Assembly (NCBI GenBank): GCA_963971405.1
Contig: OZ020484.1
Coordinates: 41,128,770-41,192,769 of the forward strand
Reading direction: 5' to 3'
Length of the DNA stretch: 64,000 nt
Source: Psococerastis gibbosa
Taxonomy: Eukaryota; Arthropoda; Insecta; Psocodea; Psocidae
The notes under the pieces were generated by a model. It was not told where the DNA came from, did not search any database, and saw only the letters and a list, made by a program, of their open reading frames with translations. Positions 32,693-44,026 of this stretch are shown here, in pieces. The position numbers and the translations under genes were made by a program. The number at the start of each line of letters is the position of its first letter. Position 1 is the first letter of the stretch.

Positions 32693-33613
32693 AAAAGGAA
32701 AATCCTTTTATACTTCAAAAATGTGTAGCAAAAATAGCTTCCGTATCTGTTCCTCATTCTCGCAAAAGTACTCGTACTAGCACGCTACCAGCTTGCCACC
32801 GACGCCGATCTCATTTTAGCTAAAGCTACAACTTTTAGTAGCTCTACATCTTCCTTATACTAGTAATATACATATATACGTCTTTAGCATTTATTAACGA
32901 AACAATTATGCATCCCATTATCTTATCAATAATCCTATAATCGTATTTCTATTTGTTCTAGGTAAGCAACACCAGTAACTCAAGAAATGGCTGCGAGTTT
33001 ACAATACGTACACTATATAGCTACCAGTGCTTCCTAGCCTTTGGGTCGTGATAACTTGGGAATCTATATGGCAATGGTACTGTGAAAAGAAAATATGAAA
33101 ACTTTTTAAAGTGCTTCACAATATGTTGTATAAAGCACTTTGATGGGGTTAAAAACGCAAACAAACCATCAATCAATTAAAAAACAATGCCTTAATTTCA
33201 TTCATAAAATTAAATCCTCTATTAGATATTTATTGCAGTACCTCTTATATGGTATATATATATACACTGACATTAAACTAACTTTGGTTGATGAAGTAAC
33301 CTCCTCTTTATTACCGAAATTAGAAGATTTCGGTTCCTCTAAGAGCTCCCCCTCCCCCAAGTGGTACTTTGTATACGCCTATCCAGACCTATTTAAGTTT
33401 GTCCGCTATTCTACTATACCTTTTTTTACCGCTACTCAATAATCCCCATGATAACGAAATTACGACTGCTTTGCATCGCCCTCTATAGTGTACACATGCA
33501 AAATTAAGGAGAGCACAGTACACAGTAGGTTTTTACTCAGCTTGGTGGGTTACCGTTCATTTCGAAAAAGGTAAGGAACTGTGAGCCTATACAGTGGCGA
33601 TTATTTTTACTCT
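32693..33613. other. SINE family 2 scrap, otherwise unrecognised
   Basis: GTACTAGCACGCTACCAGCT followed by TGCCACCGACG at 32773-32805 is a short piece of SINE family 2 (minus strand). The remainder is AT-rich non-coding sequence with a TATA run at 33250-33264. Confidence 0.4.
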
Positions 33614-33920
33614 TAACCTGGGATTCAAAATGTAAACAAGATAATTTTACAATGGAAAGTGCTATTCAATTTTATTTTATTTTATTATTTACCCCGGGAA
33701 TAAGTTAATACTAATATATAATGTAATATAACTATTTAATACAATGTAAACGGATAGTAGGCCCGCTGATCCACTACACTATTTACCGCTTAATCTTAAC
33801 CTGGGATTAAAAATGTAAACAAGATAATTTTACAGTGGAAACTACTCAAAATTGTTTTGCTCACATTTCTAACCCCTGGAGGCCGGAAATAAGTTAATAC
33901 TAAACGGCATAGTATAGTAA
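33614..33920 (+). repeat. Dispersed repeat family E, two adjacent copies
   Basis: Copy one (33614-33780) and copy two (33797-33920) both run AACCTGGGATT, AATGTAAACAAGATAATTTT, GGAAA and AATAAGTTAATACTAA. A third copy is at 505-655. Copy one has a TTTTATTTTA expansion in place of the block that reads GTTTTGCTCAC in copy two. Confidence 0.6.
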
Positions 33921-34431
33921 GAAAATACTTTAAGTCCGTTGAGTAGCTCTTTTTTACTTTAAACCATACCACCATGCAGGAGAAACAGCAGCTTTGCTAT
34001 CTTTTAGGAATGCAATTTATATTAACTCGAGATGTTTACGCCTGCCGTTGAGTGAAGACTGAGCGGACTAAATTTAAACGGGCGTTTTCGATTCCTAACA
34101 CTCAATAAAATTTTAAAAGTTCCAATAGTTCTCCTAAGCTCCCACCTCTTCGGATCATTTGGAAATTTATTGACTTTATTTTCGACTGGAAACCGTTGCG
34201 ATGATTTTTAAATTATGTCCTCGCTTGTAAAAGAGTTGTGTTGTTATCAACCTGTTATGATTCACTATTTTAATATGTATCCTATATAGCCGCGCTGTTG
34301 CAATGCAAGTCATTGTTCCATCCATATTCTCAGTGGCGGAGTGACTGGTTTATGAGGGGGCGGTGTACATCATTCCCCCAATTTTCATAAACATGAAGAA
34401 AATAAGAGAAACCGTGAGGGACACAGTCTAA
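33921..34431. other. No gene recognised; one hAT-like end
   Basis: Non-coding. CAGTGGCGGAGTGACTGG at 34333-34350 resembles the end of the hAT MITE at 11268, but no partner end or target duplication was found. Confidence 0.35.
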
Positions 34432-34710
34432 GAAAAATTTCATGCAAACAATTTAATGAATGTACCCGGTTGACCTCTTCAGTCGCCTTTTTCATTCACA
34501 CAATTTAATGAATGTACCCGATTGACCTCTTCAGTCGCCTTTTTCATACAAACAATTTAATGAATCTATCCGATTGACCTCTTCGGTCGCCTCACTAAGT
34601 AACCTAACACGTAGTTACTTGTGTCGAGTTACCACACGATCTCATGGTGTGTAGACTGTAGAGACTTGCACGAGTACAAGCGCGCTACCACCTTGCCATC
34701 AAAGCATTAC
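34432..34710 (-). mobile_element. tRNA-related SINE, family 2, with triplicated tail segment
   Basis: The head on the minus strand (GATGGCAAGGTGGTAGCGCG) lies at the right. The segment ACAATTTAATGAATGTACCC, then GATTGACCTCTTCAGTCGCC, occurs three times in tandem (about 34447-34592) at a spacing near 58 bases, whereas 28916-29100 has it once. Confidence 0.7.
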
Positions 34711-35299
34711 TGCTATTCAATAAAATTTGTATAATCCTTCATTTATTTATAATGTGTTTTACAGTAATAATATTTCAGGTGAGAAAATGGAAACTCACTG
34801 TGAAAGCTTTTATTTTTTGATGAGTCTCAAAAGACTATTCTATTGTACTAATAATATGTTTTTGTCTGTGGATCGAGATATTAACAAATTTTGTCAAAAT
34901 GTCTCAGATCAGCCGTCGTTTACAAGAAGTTTGGTAAGTTCTCGTTTATGATTTCCTCAAAATACCGCCCGCATGACCAAAAAAAAGTGATGTCACTTAG
35001 GCTCGCTTGATAAATAGGCCACAAGCAAAAACACGAAAAATTTCTAAATTTGTATTCCTATTCAGAGAAAATTGCACAAAATGTAATAGCGAATGAAAAA
35101 AGGCTTTACAAAAAATGAAGCCTTTTGAATGCTAGAGCTGTTTGAGTTTTCTGCATTGTCCCCCGTGGACCAGGGCGGGGTGGGGAATTTGCCTCACTTG
35201 TGACTATATCTTTTTGACAAATTTATTTCGTGCTGCGAGACCTTGTATTCAAGCATCAAATGAAATGTCAACATGAGTGCTATTAATTATTCATGGGGG
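34711..35299. other. No feature recognised
   Basis: Non-coding AT-rich sequence. Confidence 0.35.
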
Positions 35300-35339
35300 T
35301 TGCGATTGGAGTCACTGAAGTTATATTGTTGTAATGTGA

Positions 35340-35900
35340 GCCTGCTTGTCATTTTTCTCCCTGCTCTTGACATTGTGATGATGTCACCGTTTTCCGTAGT
35401 CCGGTTCGGATTTTCGGTCAGACCGAATCGAGGACCGAAGAAAGGATGACTGAACCGAAGACCAGACGAAATATACGTTGAAAATACTAAAAATCTGGGG
35501 TACTGTGGTACTGAACGGTACCGGACCAAACCTAATAGTGGGCTGGCCATTGACATTGTGACGATGTCATTGTTTTCCTTTGTGATGGATTCAGTCTGGT
35601 CTTGTCCGGAAATTTGGTCGAACCTGAGAAAATGATGACCTTGCCGAAGACCGGATGCGTTGAAAATACTAAAAATCTGGGGTACCAAACTGGACCGCAC
35701 CAAGACAAGTCGTGGGCTGGATACGCTCTTTACATTGTGATTTGTTATTGTTTTCCTTAGTAATATGTTCAGTCTGGTCATTGGTCGCATCAAGAAGACA
35801 AGACCTATAATATAACCGATCCAAAGACCGGACCGAAAACGCACTGAAAATACTAAAAATCGCGGTGGTTCGGAAAATACCAGCAGAGCGAACCGTTCTC
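35340..35900. repeat. Three tandem repeats of about 175 bp
   Basis: Each unit contains ACATTGTGA.GATGTCA, TTGTTTTCCTT, CAGTCTGGTC, ACCGAAGACCGGA, GTTGAAAATACTAAAAATC and GTGGGCTGG-type blocks. Units start near 35365, 35550 and 35728, with strong divergence between them. A 226-codon minus-strand frame (35287-35967) spans the array. Its peptide repeats (FLVFS...SG, IVTMS...GL) are simply the translated DNA repeat. Confidence 0.75.
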
Positions 35901-36364
35901 TCTTGACATTATGACAATTTTTGAATTCAGGTATGCAGCAAGTCGGCACCCTCATGCTCCAATGCATAGATGTGCGCTACTATTCCTCCAGCAAAACTTT
36001 TCTAAATGGGGTGAGAGCGGCACATAGGCAATATCTTGTTGAGAATGTACTAACTTGCTTACTAGTCTCTATTACAATATTTACTACAGTGGAAATTCTA
36101 CCCCAAGTTTCGACCCCCACAGAATCCCCTCTAATGCGCGGTCCCTAATGAGCAGCTTACAAGCCATATGGGTCAGGTCCCCAACAAAACACTGGCAGTG
36201 GCAAGACACGGTGGAGGGGGGGGGGGGGGCAGGTGAGTGAATGTGACTAACAGCCATCATCCGGGTCATTATCGTCGCACTAGTACGCGCATTTCAAAAT
36301 CAATTTGTAACTTTCGCCCCTATGATGGATGACCTTTGCTGGTGCCACTGTCGTGCAGTTTGCT
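35901..36364. other. No feature recognised
   Basis: Non-coding. A poly-G run lies at 36217-36229. Confidence 0.35.
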
Positions 36365-36367
36365 TTA

Positions 36368-36751
36368 GGCGCCCATTCCATTGACCGGCTAGGGCTATTT
36401 CCAAAAACAGTGACGTGGTAGCAGACATTCAAGACTTAGGTTGCGTTTTCACCGATCTCGCATTGCAGAATGCAAATGACATTGACGGAAATTAGAATTT
36501 TTCTTTTTATAGAAATCTATTAAAATGTTTGTACTTAACATATCCCATGACGCCATTTTTTAATTTTAGTTTGTTTGTTTGTGATTTTACTGTATGATCA
36601 TTGATCAATTTTAACTATGGCATAGAGGAAAATAAACATTTCCGTCAATTCTGCAATGCGAGGTCGGTGGAAACGCCACCTAAGTCTTGAATGTCTGCCA
36701 CCACGTCACCGTTTTTGGAAATAGCCCTAGCCGGTCAATGGAATGGGCACC
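36368..36751. mobile_element. Composite (nested) palindromic Harbinger-like MITE, copy 2
   Basis: It has the same 384-bp nested structure as 9954-10337 and is nearly identical in sequence, with the TTA duplication intact on both sides (36365-36367 and 36752-36754). The inner palindrome begins at GGTTGCGTTTTCACC. This copy shows that outer and inner units move together. Confidence 0.85.
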
Positions 36752-37039
36752 TTACTCTTGGTTTTGATAAATTTGTTCTTATCGGGAGAACATATTGTAG
36801 AAAGTATAGAGTAGAAGTTAACTAAAGCAGTTGAACCCATTGGGAACTATAATAAAAATATTAAGTAAAAAATATATAAATTATTATAATGTTTTACTAT
36901 AATATTATTCATAATTAAATTACCTTACTTTTACAGCGCCTTACGAGTATGTCTGTGGGGGGGGGGGGGGCGCGGATCTTGACTTTCTCGGTGTTACAGT
37001 TTTACTTCTATATTGTACATAATAACTCAATATGTCTTT

Positions 37040-37235
37040 CTTTATTTGTTCTATTACTAAGCTTGCCTAGTGGAGTTAAGGCTATAAATCTCTTACACTC
37101 AACTAGATAAGCCGCCTGTTGTACAAGCACTGCGAAGCATGGCCAGAAAATATAACAAGTGTGAGACTCGAACCAAAACATCCTTTCGGGTGAAAGTCGG
37201 AGTCTGCACCACTACTGTGCATGTCCCGACAATGT
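37040..37235 (-). mobile_element. tRNA-derived SINE, family 1
   Basis: Minus strand. The right part carries the reversed B box GACTCGAACC and ACTGTGCATGTCCCG. The central domain is GCACTGCGAAGCATGGCC, with a changed GCATGTAAAGC block. The tail GAGTTAAGGCTATAAATCTC leads into TTTATTTGTTC. More diverged than the copy at 26086. Confidence 0.75.
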
Positions 37236-39399
37236 CTAAGGTATACACAAAAAAATCTCGTTCATCATTCGGTATATTTTATTCCATGCGCTCTACCATT
37301 TCATTACATATGGGTTTCGTGTCGGCCCACTATTTAACCACCTCATTACTTTCCCATGACCACTGTCGCAAATAGGTCACAAACAAGTAGGAATAAGCAA
37401 AATATTGAGTTACTCGCTCGCAATGAAATGGGTATGTCACGCAAAAGCGCGTGTGTGTACGAGGTATACACGGCATATATTTCGCTGATTAGACTTTTAT
37501 GCATGGTTTGCATGTCAACTGACGTCATACGAGGGTCGGCCCCACAAGAGCCCCCCCTTACCCTCCTGCTGATGTCCAGCCCCTTGTTGCGCGCAATATC
37601 AATGACAAGCTGCAAACTCTTTTGTTTTCACGTGTCCTTTTGTATTTTCCCTTTTTTTTACGGAAAATTTCCTTCATTCCCCGGTGTATATTGAACTTAA
37701 GTCTCCTATTTGTCACAACCACATATCCAGGATTATAATTTCGCGGTAGGAATTTTACCGGAAAACATTTTGTGAGATGTTGTGCGGGAAATGGGCTACA
37801 TTTGGTACTTTTCGAAATATTTTTATAACTGGTGACGCCCATTGATAAGCGACGTTTGATGTCTTACCAAGTATGATCAAGTGTAGCAGAGGGTTTATTT
37901 ATTTTATTTACTTATTCGATTAAATGTTCAAAACCTAAGGAATTGGGCTTTGACCCGTTACTACCATATTTGCCGGGACCAATGGTACAATAATGTTCGT
38001 TCACATAGCGTTGATAAAGAACCGAACAATGTTCCATCGTGTGGGGCACCTTAATTTAATTACATGCCCCCCAAAATGCCACCTTGAAACACTAAAAAAG
38101 TCACTTTCTTGGGTGAATTAAATTATTTCAGTTAATTGCATGGAGTTTTTGCAGCAAAATAACACTTAAGGATGATTTTATAAGAGCAAAGATAGAATAT
38201 GTCTAGCGGATTCATTTGTTGGTAGAGCGCGGCTTCGAAAATCAAATGATATCATTGCAGAATATCCGGTAATACTCAGATTTCAGAAAATCTCCGAGCT
38301 TTTTTTTTACCTTTGCGTAATTATTATAAAGTAATTGGCCGGTTTAACTGAATTTCATCATAGCCCATGGCCCTTTGAATGGTTTTGAAAATTTTCGAAC
38401 CAAATCCTTTTATATCTCAAGTTTTGTGGGTAACCTCATATTTAAAGGATTCGAGGCTCACTTGACTGGGGGCTGCAGTATTAAAACTTCCCTCTAGATG
38501 TTCGAAATAAATACCAGTCAGCACGGGATGATAGTCGACCAGTGATTTATTTGGGAAAATTTGAAACTCAATTTAACTTGGCGGAATTGACATTTCGGAA
38601 CTTTGCAGCTCTATCGAATAATGGCGCGGATTCGCCCCTTTTTTACCGTCGGAATATTTAAAGAAGATTGCTAATGGTTTCGACAGCTTCTCCACACTTT
38701 TTCTCCTCCTCGTCTTTTCCTTTTCCAGTTCCAGGCAAGAACTATCTTCTTTAAGTCGGAAGCTTTCCTCTTAATTACTTGGGCCTTGTATTTGAGATCT
38801 TGAGTTAAATTTTTTTGTTGTCAATGCTTTTCCTTTGAATTAGTTTCCCTTCTTATTCAAGCACAAAGGAAACTTTAGTTTTCCACTGAATTGACATTTT
38901 GATTCATCTCTGTTGTTCACATTTAGTAAGACTCTCTTTTCGAGTTTCTATGACTTTATTGCGTTATGTTTCATTCCATTCAATCGTATGGTTTTTCTTA
39001 CACGCTATGCAATTCAGTCTAAAGGTTTATTGTGATTTATGGCGGGATCAACACAACTAAGGGGAGTCGTAACGGGTGACACAATGTAAAACCTCACAAA
39101 GAGCAGGAGACGAACCAGGTTTAATTAGACAATGGCTGCAGTAATATCCTAACAAACCCAACCAGTCTTAAACAATAAAAAAAAGTCATTGTATGCATCA
39201 TATTAAATCAAATTTATTAAAAAATCAACATTTTATACATACATACATAGTATTAATCACTTAATCAGTTCCTGATGATCTACCGTCCAACAGAGGACTA
39301 GGGTCTTTTTTATTATAGCCGCTGCCGCTGTAGCCCTTAAACCAAATTCCATTTTTGTTTCCGGACATCCTCCCATCAGAGCAGCAAGTGTTTTGCACG
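37236..39399. other. No gene recognised
   Basis: About 2.1 kb of non-coding sequence. The opposing frames at 37346-37842 are short and lack recognisable domains. A CATA run near 39236-39248 and several T-rich tracts are the only structure. Confidence 0.35.
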
Positions 39400-39605
39400 T
39401 TCTGATATTGTTTTAGCAATCTCCATTAACAATAAGGGCAGCATACCAATCTTCTTCTTCCTTGTATGCCTCTTCTAGCGAAGCTTGGGGATCATCATGG
39501 CAATTGGGGACTGCTTCTCCGAAAAGTCGTGTTCTTGCCGCAGGTTTTTTAACCAAGATTCTATCTTCCCTTGAGTTATTACATGCAGAAGGCATGCCAA
39601 CGGCA
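39400..39605 (-). pseudogene. LINE ORF2 C-terminal remnant
   Basis: One minus-strand frame reads LLHVITQGKIESWLKNLRQE, then a damaged IAMMIPKLR and a stop, then AAGGAAGAAGAAG. This is the same C-terminal tail as at 6918-7171. The usual GRRR segment between KIE and SWL is deleted. It is a dead relic. Confidence 0.6.
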
Positions 39606-40747
39606 AAGGCTAACTCTGTCGGTTGTTCTGACCATCAGTGATAAATCATTATTCCAAAATTTAAGTCAGAAGTAATGTATTTATTAAAGTCTTCTCCTCC
39701 GGATTTTAATTGTGTTTGTCAGCTTCGCAACTCTGTTAATTTACTGTACTATCGTTCGTCGTAAAACCTTGGCAGCGTTCTGCCGCTCACCTCTCAGCGT
39801 AGCCTTTTTCTCCATTTCCGGAGGTCATTGCTAACGTCATCCTGTCTGTTCAATTACATGGTAGTGGAATTCGATAGATAATTTATCTGCCGCAAAGTTT
39901 TAACTTACTCCAAAGCTTTTTGCTGTTGGTATGATTTCGTATAAATTGACAACTTTGAAGGGACGGCATGTGTGCTTGTGAATTTGCGAAACCCAGCACC
40001 ACTTAACTCCCCCACCCCCTTACAACTAAAAACTGGCTAATGGAGCACGCAGGTATACGTCTCTTAAAGCCCGGTCCCAAAAGTACTTGCGAGGAATACC
40101 GGGTGGCACCCCCATCTATCATTGCATTGCGGTGCCGTGTATAGTATCCCTTACCAAGACTTTTGAAATGAAGATGGGAATCGCCCTTAATATACGTGTA
40201 TGCTAAAAGAAATTGACCTGCAAAAACTTTCAGTATAATTTGAATTAGTAAACCGCTGTGGTACGGTGCTTAGGTACTGTAACTGTAAGGATTGGAAACT
40301 GGCTGGGAAAATAATTCACCGAGTGGAAATTGCAGTAATTTACTGTTAGCTATTTGTGTCAGCGATCGGCCATGGTCCAAAGGGATATCCATTTATTCGG
40401 TTTATTGCCGTCTAGTCAGCACTATTTACATTCCTGAATTATTGCTCATTCAATAGTTGATAATTTCAAAGTTGCAATAACTTCAATCTGTTTGATCCTC
40501 GCGTAATATTAATAGCTCTGATTTTGCAGCAGCGTACGGTCTACTTCCATAGCTGAAACTCTAGTTTTCCGAAAGTTAATTTTATTGGCCACTGTTTTAT
40601 ATTCCACTTGCATCCTAAATAATTATAAGAGTGGTCCTTAACTCCTTATTTTTTCAATTAAAATCATAGTCCTCTCCTGCGTCCTGCAACAAAATCATCC
40701 TCCATCATCAACATCAATCCGTAATTATGCAATCAAGTAATCAACAA
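39606..40747. other. No feature recognised
   Basis: Non-coding sequence without shared repeats that I can see. Confidence 0.35.
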
Positions 40748-40975
40748 GAAAGTATAAAGTAAAATCGTCAACACATCAACCAAATCAGGTAGTTTTGTCA
40801 TTATCATCGTGCCCGTGCCTCAGCGACAGTGTAGAACACTTTCTCTAAGAAGTGGTTTCTAAGCAATTTAGGGAAGTTAGTAGCGTTTCTCGCCGCTCTC
40901 AGTTCACTTGGGAGTTATCTAAGGCAGGGGAATCCTTGTAGTATAGGATCCATTTGCTCACAATTAGCTGCGCAG
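40748..40975 (-). pseudogene. Jockey-type LINE C-terminal fragment
   Basis: The reverse complement matches 3800-4010: ILQGF(P), LRAARNA, NFPKLLRNHFLEKVFYTVAE, then GACAAAACTACCTGATTTGG of the 3' UTR. It is 5'-truncated and carries frame damage. Third copy of this family in the window. Confidence 0.65.
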
Positions 40976-41160
40976 CCATATTATGGGCATTATGGGTTAT
41001 CATCGAGGACGCTTGCCAGCTGCCAAAATGAATGAAAAAAAATACCAAATAGGTATGTCCCAGCTTGTCCATTATCGCTTGAGGCTGCTGTCGGTTGACA
41101 TTGAGTACGCACACCAGTTTGCCAAGGACCAAACATTAATACAGAAACAGTAAAAAGTAA

Positions 41161-41556
41161 GGCGCAAATTCCACAGACCTCGATAATGATAGTGATACTT
41201 GTTGTTGTTGTTGTTGTCTTGAGGTGTTTTCAGGCGTCGACTTTTCAGTCTTTACTCTGATATCTTGTATTTCTACAAAAGAAATTAATTTATAGTTCCG
41301 GTCTTTGATACCACTTTTAAAATAGACATAAAATGATGAAATGAGCATAAAATGTTTAAATGACTAAAAATAATGAAATGATCATAATACTTGAAAGTTT
41401 AAAATTTTTAAAAAATTTCAAAATAATCCTCTTGGGGTGTTCTGATAGTGATACTGATATTGGCGTGGTAGCAGACATTAAAGACAGTCTAAAAATGTCT
41501 GCTACCACGTCAATATCAGTATCACTATCACTATAGAGGTCGGTGGTATATGCGCC
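41161..41556. mobile_element. Palindromic Harbinger-like MITE carrying a retroelement insertion
   Basis: The ends are GGCGCAAATTCCACAGACCT and, inverted, AGGTCGGTGGTATATGCGCC, flanked by TAA at 41158-41160 and 41557-41559. The hairpin apex holds GTGGTAGCAGACATT and its mirror. The left arm is interrupted at 41200-41442 by an unrelated insertion. Confidence 0.8.
41187..41455 (-). mobile_element. Retroelement fragment with (CAA)n tail and 13-bp target duplication
   Basis: TGATAGTGATACT occurs at 41187-41199 and again at 41443-41455. Between them, read on the minus strand, a 243-bp sequence starts GAACACCCCAAGAGG and ends in (CAA)n. A long exact duplication plus a simple-repeat tail is typical of LINE or SINE insertion. 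The minus-strand frame includes YFKSGIKDRNYKLISFVEIQ, which I do not recognise. Confidence 0.75.
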
Positions 41557-41559
41557 TAA

Positions 41560-42177
41560 TAGGAAAGCAATAGTGCCACAAATCCATGGGTTGTTGGCAT
41601 TGTACAAAGGACCAATGGGATATGTAGGCCTAGGTCTGAGTCAACCGTGGTGAAAATATTTTGATAAAAGCTACCAATTTTATTTAAATCGTAAACTTTT
41701 CGCGCAATACTTAGTTGCGTAATTCTCACCGTGATCCTAACATCAAAATCAGCATAATTCATGTGTATCAATCGACCATTACAGTATTAACCAAGTTAAT
41801 ACATTTCAGTGCCGAAGCCATTCTTCTGATTTCCCCCCGCAAGTCAGAGGGGATTATCCGAGGTCACGGCCTTATTTCACACGTTATGGAAGCCCTATTT
41901 ACAACCCGTTATGGCATCACCCTGCACATCTCAAGTGAAGTTATTAATATTCCATTTGCTGCTTATTTTTATGGCCTTCTTGGCATTTTTTGGGCTTCCT
42001 GGGTCTTATTATTGCAATATCATTTAGCCTATGATATTCTTTATAATCTTATATGTTCGAATTTTACTAAATATATTTTTTTTTCTTTTGCAAAATTGTG
42101 GGGGTCAGTCACAGCTTAGGAGAATTGGTCGAGTCGCTTCAACAAGTTAAAACTAAATTAATTGTCCATCCAGTCGG
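41560..42177. other. No feature recognised
   Basis: A 134-codon frame at 41715-42119 has hydrophobic stretches but no recognisable family. It ends just before the left duplication breakpoint. Confidence 0.35.
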
Positions 42178-42309
42178 TCACTAACGGTCTTCTCGATGTA
42201 CAACACTCTTCAATTCAGCATAAATATACATATATTACCTTTGCAAATAATAGATATCTTAATAAGTTCCGTGTGTTCCGGGAATGTATTAATATTTTAG
42301 TGATGTCCC

Positions 42310-42560
42310 CCGCCCTATGCTGTGCCTTCACTTCATCATCGACCCAGAGGGCTTTCCGAACGTCACCACCAGCGGACCACAGCCTCAAGGGTAAGTCAAT
42401 TGTAAAACCTAACGCAACCTACAAGATGTCCATTGGTCAAGTCGCACCTGTACAATGAGCGTCCGGAGGCTGCATTGCGATACTGCAGATTGACGAAGTA
42501 GAAGATGCTGCTGGATGGGGGCACGAAGACGCAACCGACACCTTCAACACTTAGGGGTAT
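42310..42560. other. GC-richer unidentified segment
   Basis: A patch more GC-rich than its surroundings (ATGTCCCCCGCCCTATGCTG to CACGAAGACGCAACCGACAC) lies upstream of the first TTA tract. An open frame at 42162-42458 crosses it, but I recognise no domain. It might be the remains of a retroelement or an exon. Confidence 0.3.
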
Positions 42561-42688
42561 TTCTTAGAGGTTTTGACGGGGCTTTGCGGTTTTTCCGATA
42601 TTAAAGAATGACACCGTTTGATTGAAGGTTTGAACAAGTATACTGAAGTTTTGAGTGCTCTCCACTGGCAGGTTTATAAACGGTTTCC

Positions 42689-42722
<34 letters not shown>

Positions 42723-43608
42723 ATATAATATTGGACAGTAGACTAACATGGCAGAATCAAATTGATTGTATATACAAAAAAATGAGGTCCGGGTGTTGTG
42801 CCATACAAAAATTAAAATATAGCCTTCCGCTAAAAACCCTAAAAATGATTTACGATGCACTAATAGAATCGGTATTAAATTATGGAATACAAACTTGGGG
42901 GAGAGATAACAACAGCTATTTCACAAAAACACAAAAAATGCAAAATAAAATAGTAAAGAACATGCTATCTAATAAATTAAACAAAAAATTTAAAAATATA
43001 GACGAAAAATACAGATTTCTAGATATACTACCAATAGGAAAACTGTACAAATATCTTATAATAAAGAATAACTATTTTATGTATTTAAGCAAAATTGTTG
43101 GAAACACACAGAATAAGAGGCAACTGAGAAACGTAGACACATTGAGACAAAATATTCCTATAACACATAATAAGTACGGCAGACGCCTCAATGAAACAGT
43201 TTTACCAGAGATATTTAACAAATTGCCACTTAAACTAAAAGAATTGAACAAAATAGGGAAAATAAAAAAAGAATTAAAAAAATACTTAATTTTAAATACA
43301 GACTATTAGCCATTTCATTATACATGTAATTTTACATCAATATATAATAATATATAATAGTATAAATAATAAATATAGATAAATACATCCTTCAGAGTTC
43401 AGAAGGATCTCACTCATTGCAGAAAGCTAGAGTGAGTACTATATAATGGTTTATTATTATTAATTATATTTATATCTTGCAGAGCCTCTGCACTATGATC
43501 GCTCGATAAGCGCAAGCTTGAGCGTGATAATGCTGATTAATAACAAATTGTTGTTCTCAATATATGCACCTTGTCCGGGGTTACCGGCCAAGGAAAAAAG
43601 TGAAAGTG

Positions 43609-43651
<43 letters not shown>
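42689..43651 (+). pseudogene. 5'-truncated CR1/Jockey-group LINE, ORF2 C-terminus and 3' UTR
   Basis: After a (TTA)n tract (42689-42722) a frame at 42731-43309 encodes LDSRLTWQNQIDCIYKKM, then IYDALIESVLNYGIQTWGRD. This is the region behind the RT palm, and it continues to a natural stop. It aligns with the C-terminus of the complete LINE downstream (LNKKF versus FNKKY, KIIKQNYF versus LIIKNNYF), so it is a related but separate subfamily. The 3' UTR (43310-43608) holds a hairpin with AAGC-GCAA-GCTT at 43508-43519 and ends in (ATT)n at 43609-43651. The catalytic domains are missing. Confidence 0.85.
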
Positions 43652-43988
43652 GGGGACTGGCTGATAAATTGTTTAAATGATGGCGATTAATTCTTTTGAT
43701 TTATTTTTATTTTATTTTATACAGGATAATGTAAGGTAACTTTAACTTATTTAACATTAACTAACTATATAACTGTATTATTATTATTTTATTTACACTT
43801 GTAATAATGTAGTTCGTACTCCCCATAATAACTGTTTTTAGTCTTTTGGCGAATCCTGCCACAAGCCTCCCTTATGGGGCTTACATGCAGTATTCCGGTA
43901 AAAACTATTATTTTCTTTAATGTTGTATTGTTTTATTTCTATTAAATGCTCCCAGTGCTGGGGGTACCGGCTGGGGAAAAAAAAAAAA

Positions 43989-44025
<37 letters not shown>
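43652..44025 (+). mobile_element. LINE 3' UTR fragment with A13 and (TTA)n tail
   Basis: It begins directly after the (ATT)n tail of the previous fragment. It ends CCAGTGCTGGGGGTACCGGC, a run of 13 A (43977-43989) and (TTA)n at 43990-44025. The A-run plus TTA tail has the same form as the 3' end of the complete LINE at 48309-48389. No coding sequence is left. Assignment as a LINE end is by tail structure and position. Confidence 0.6.

Positions 44026-44026
<1 letters not shown>

Noticed and set aside
35287-35967. 226-codon minus-strand frame as a gene
   Set aside because: It coincides with a DNA tandem repeat and its peptide repeats mirror that. There are no introns, no start context and no known domain. 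Kept only as a finding.
42162-42458. 98-codon frame with conserved copy at 51705-52013
   Set aside because: Its presence in both places is a consequence of the tandem duplication, the N-termini differ because of the breakpoint, and no domain is recognisable.
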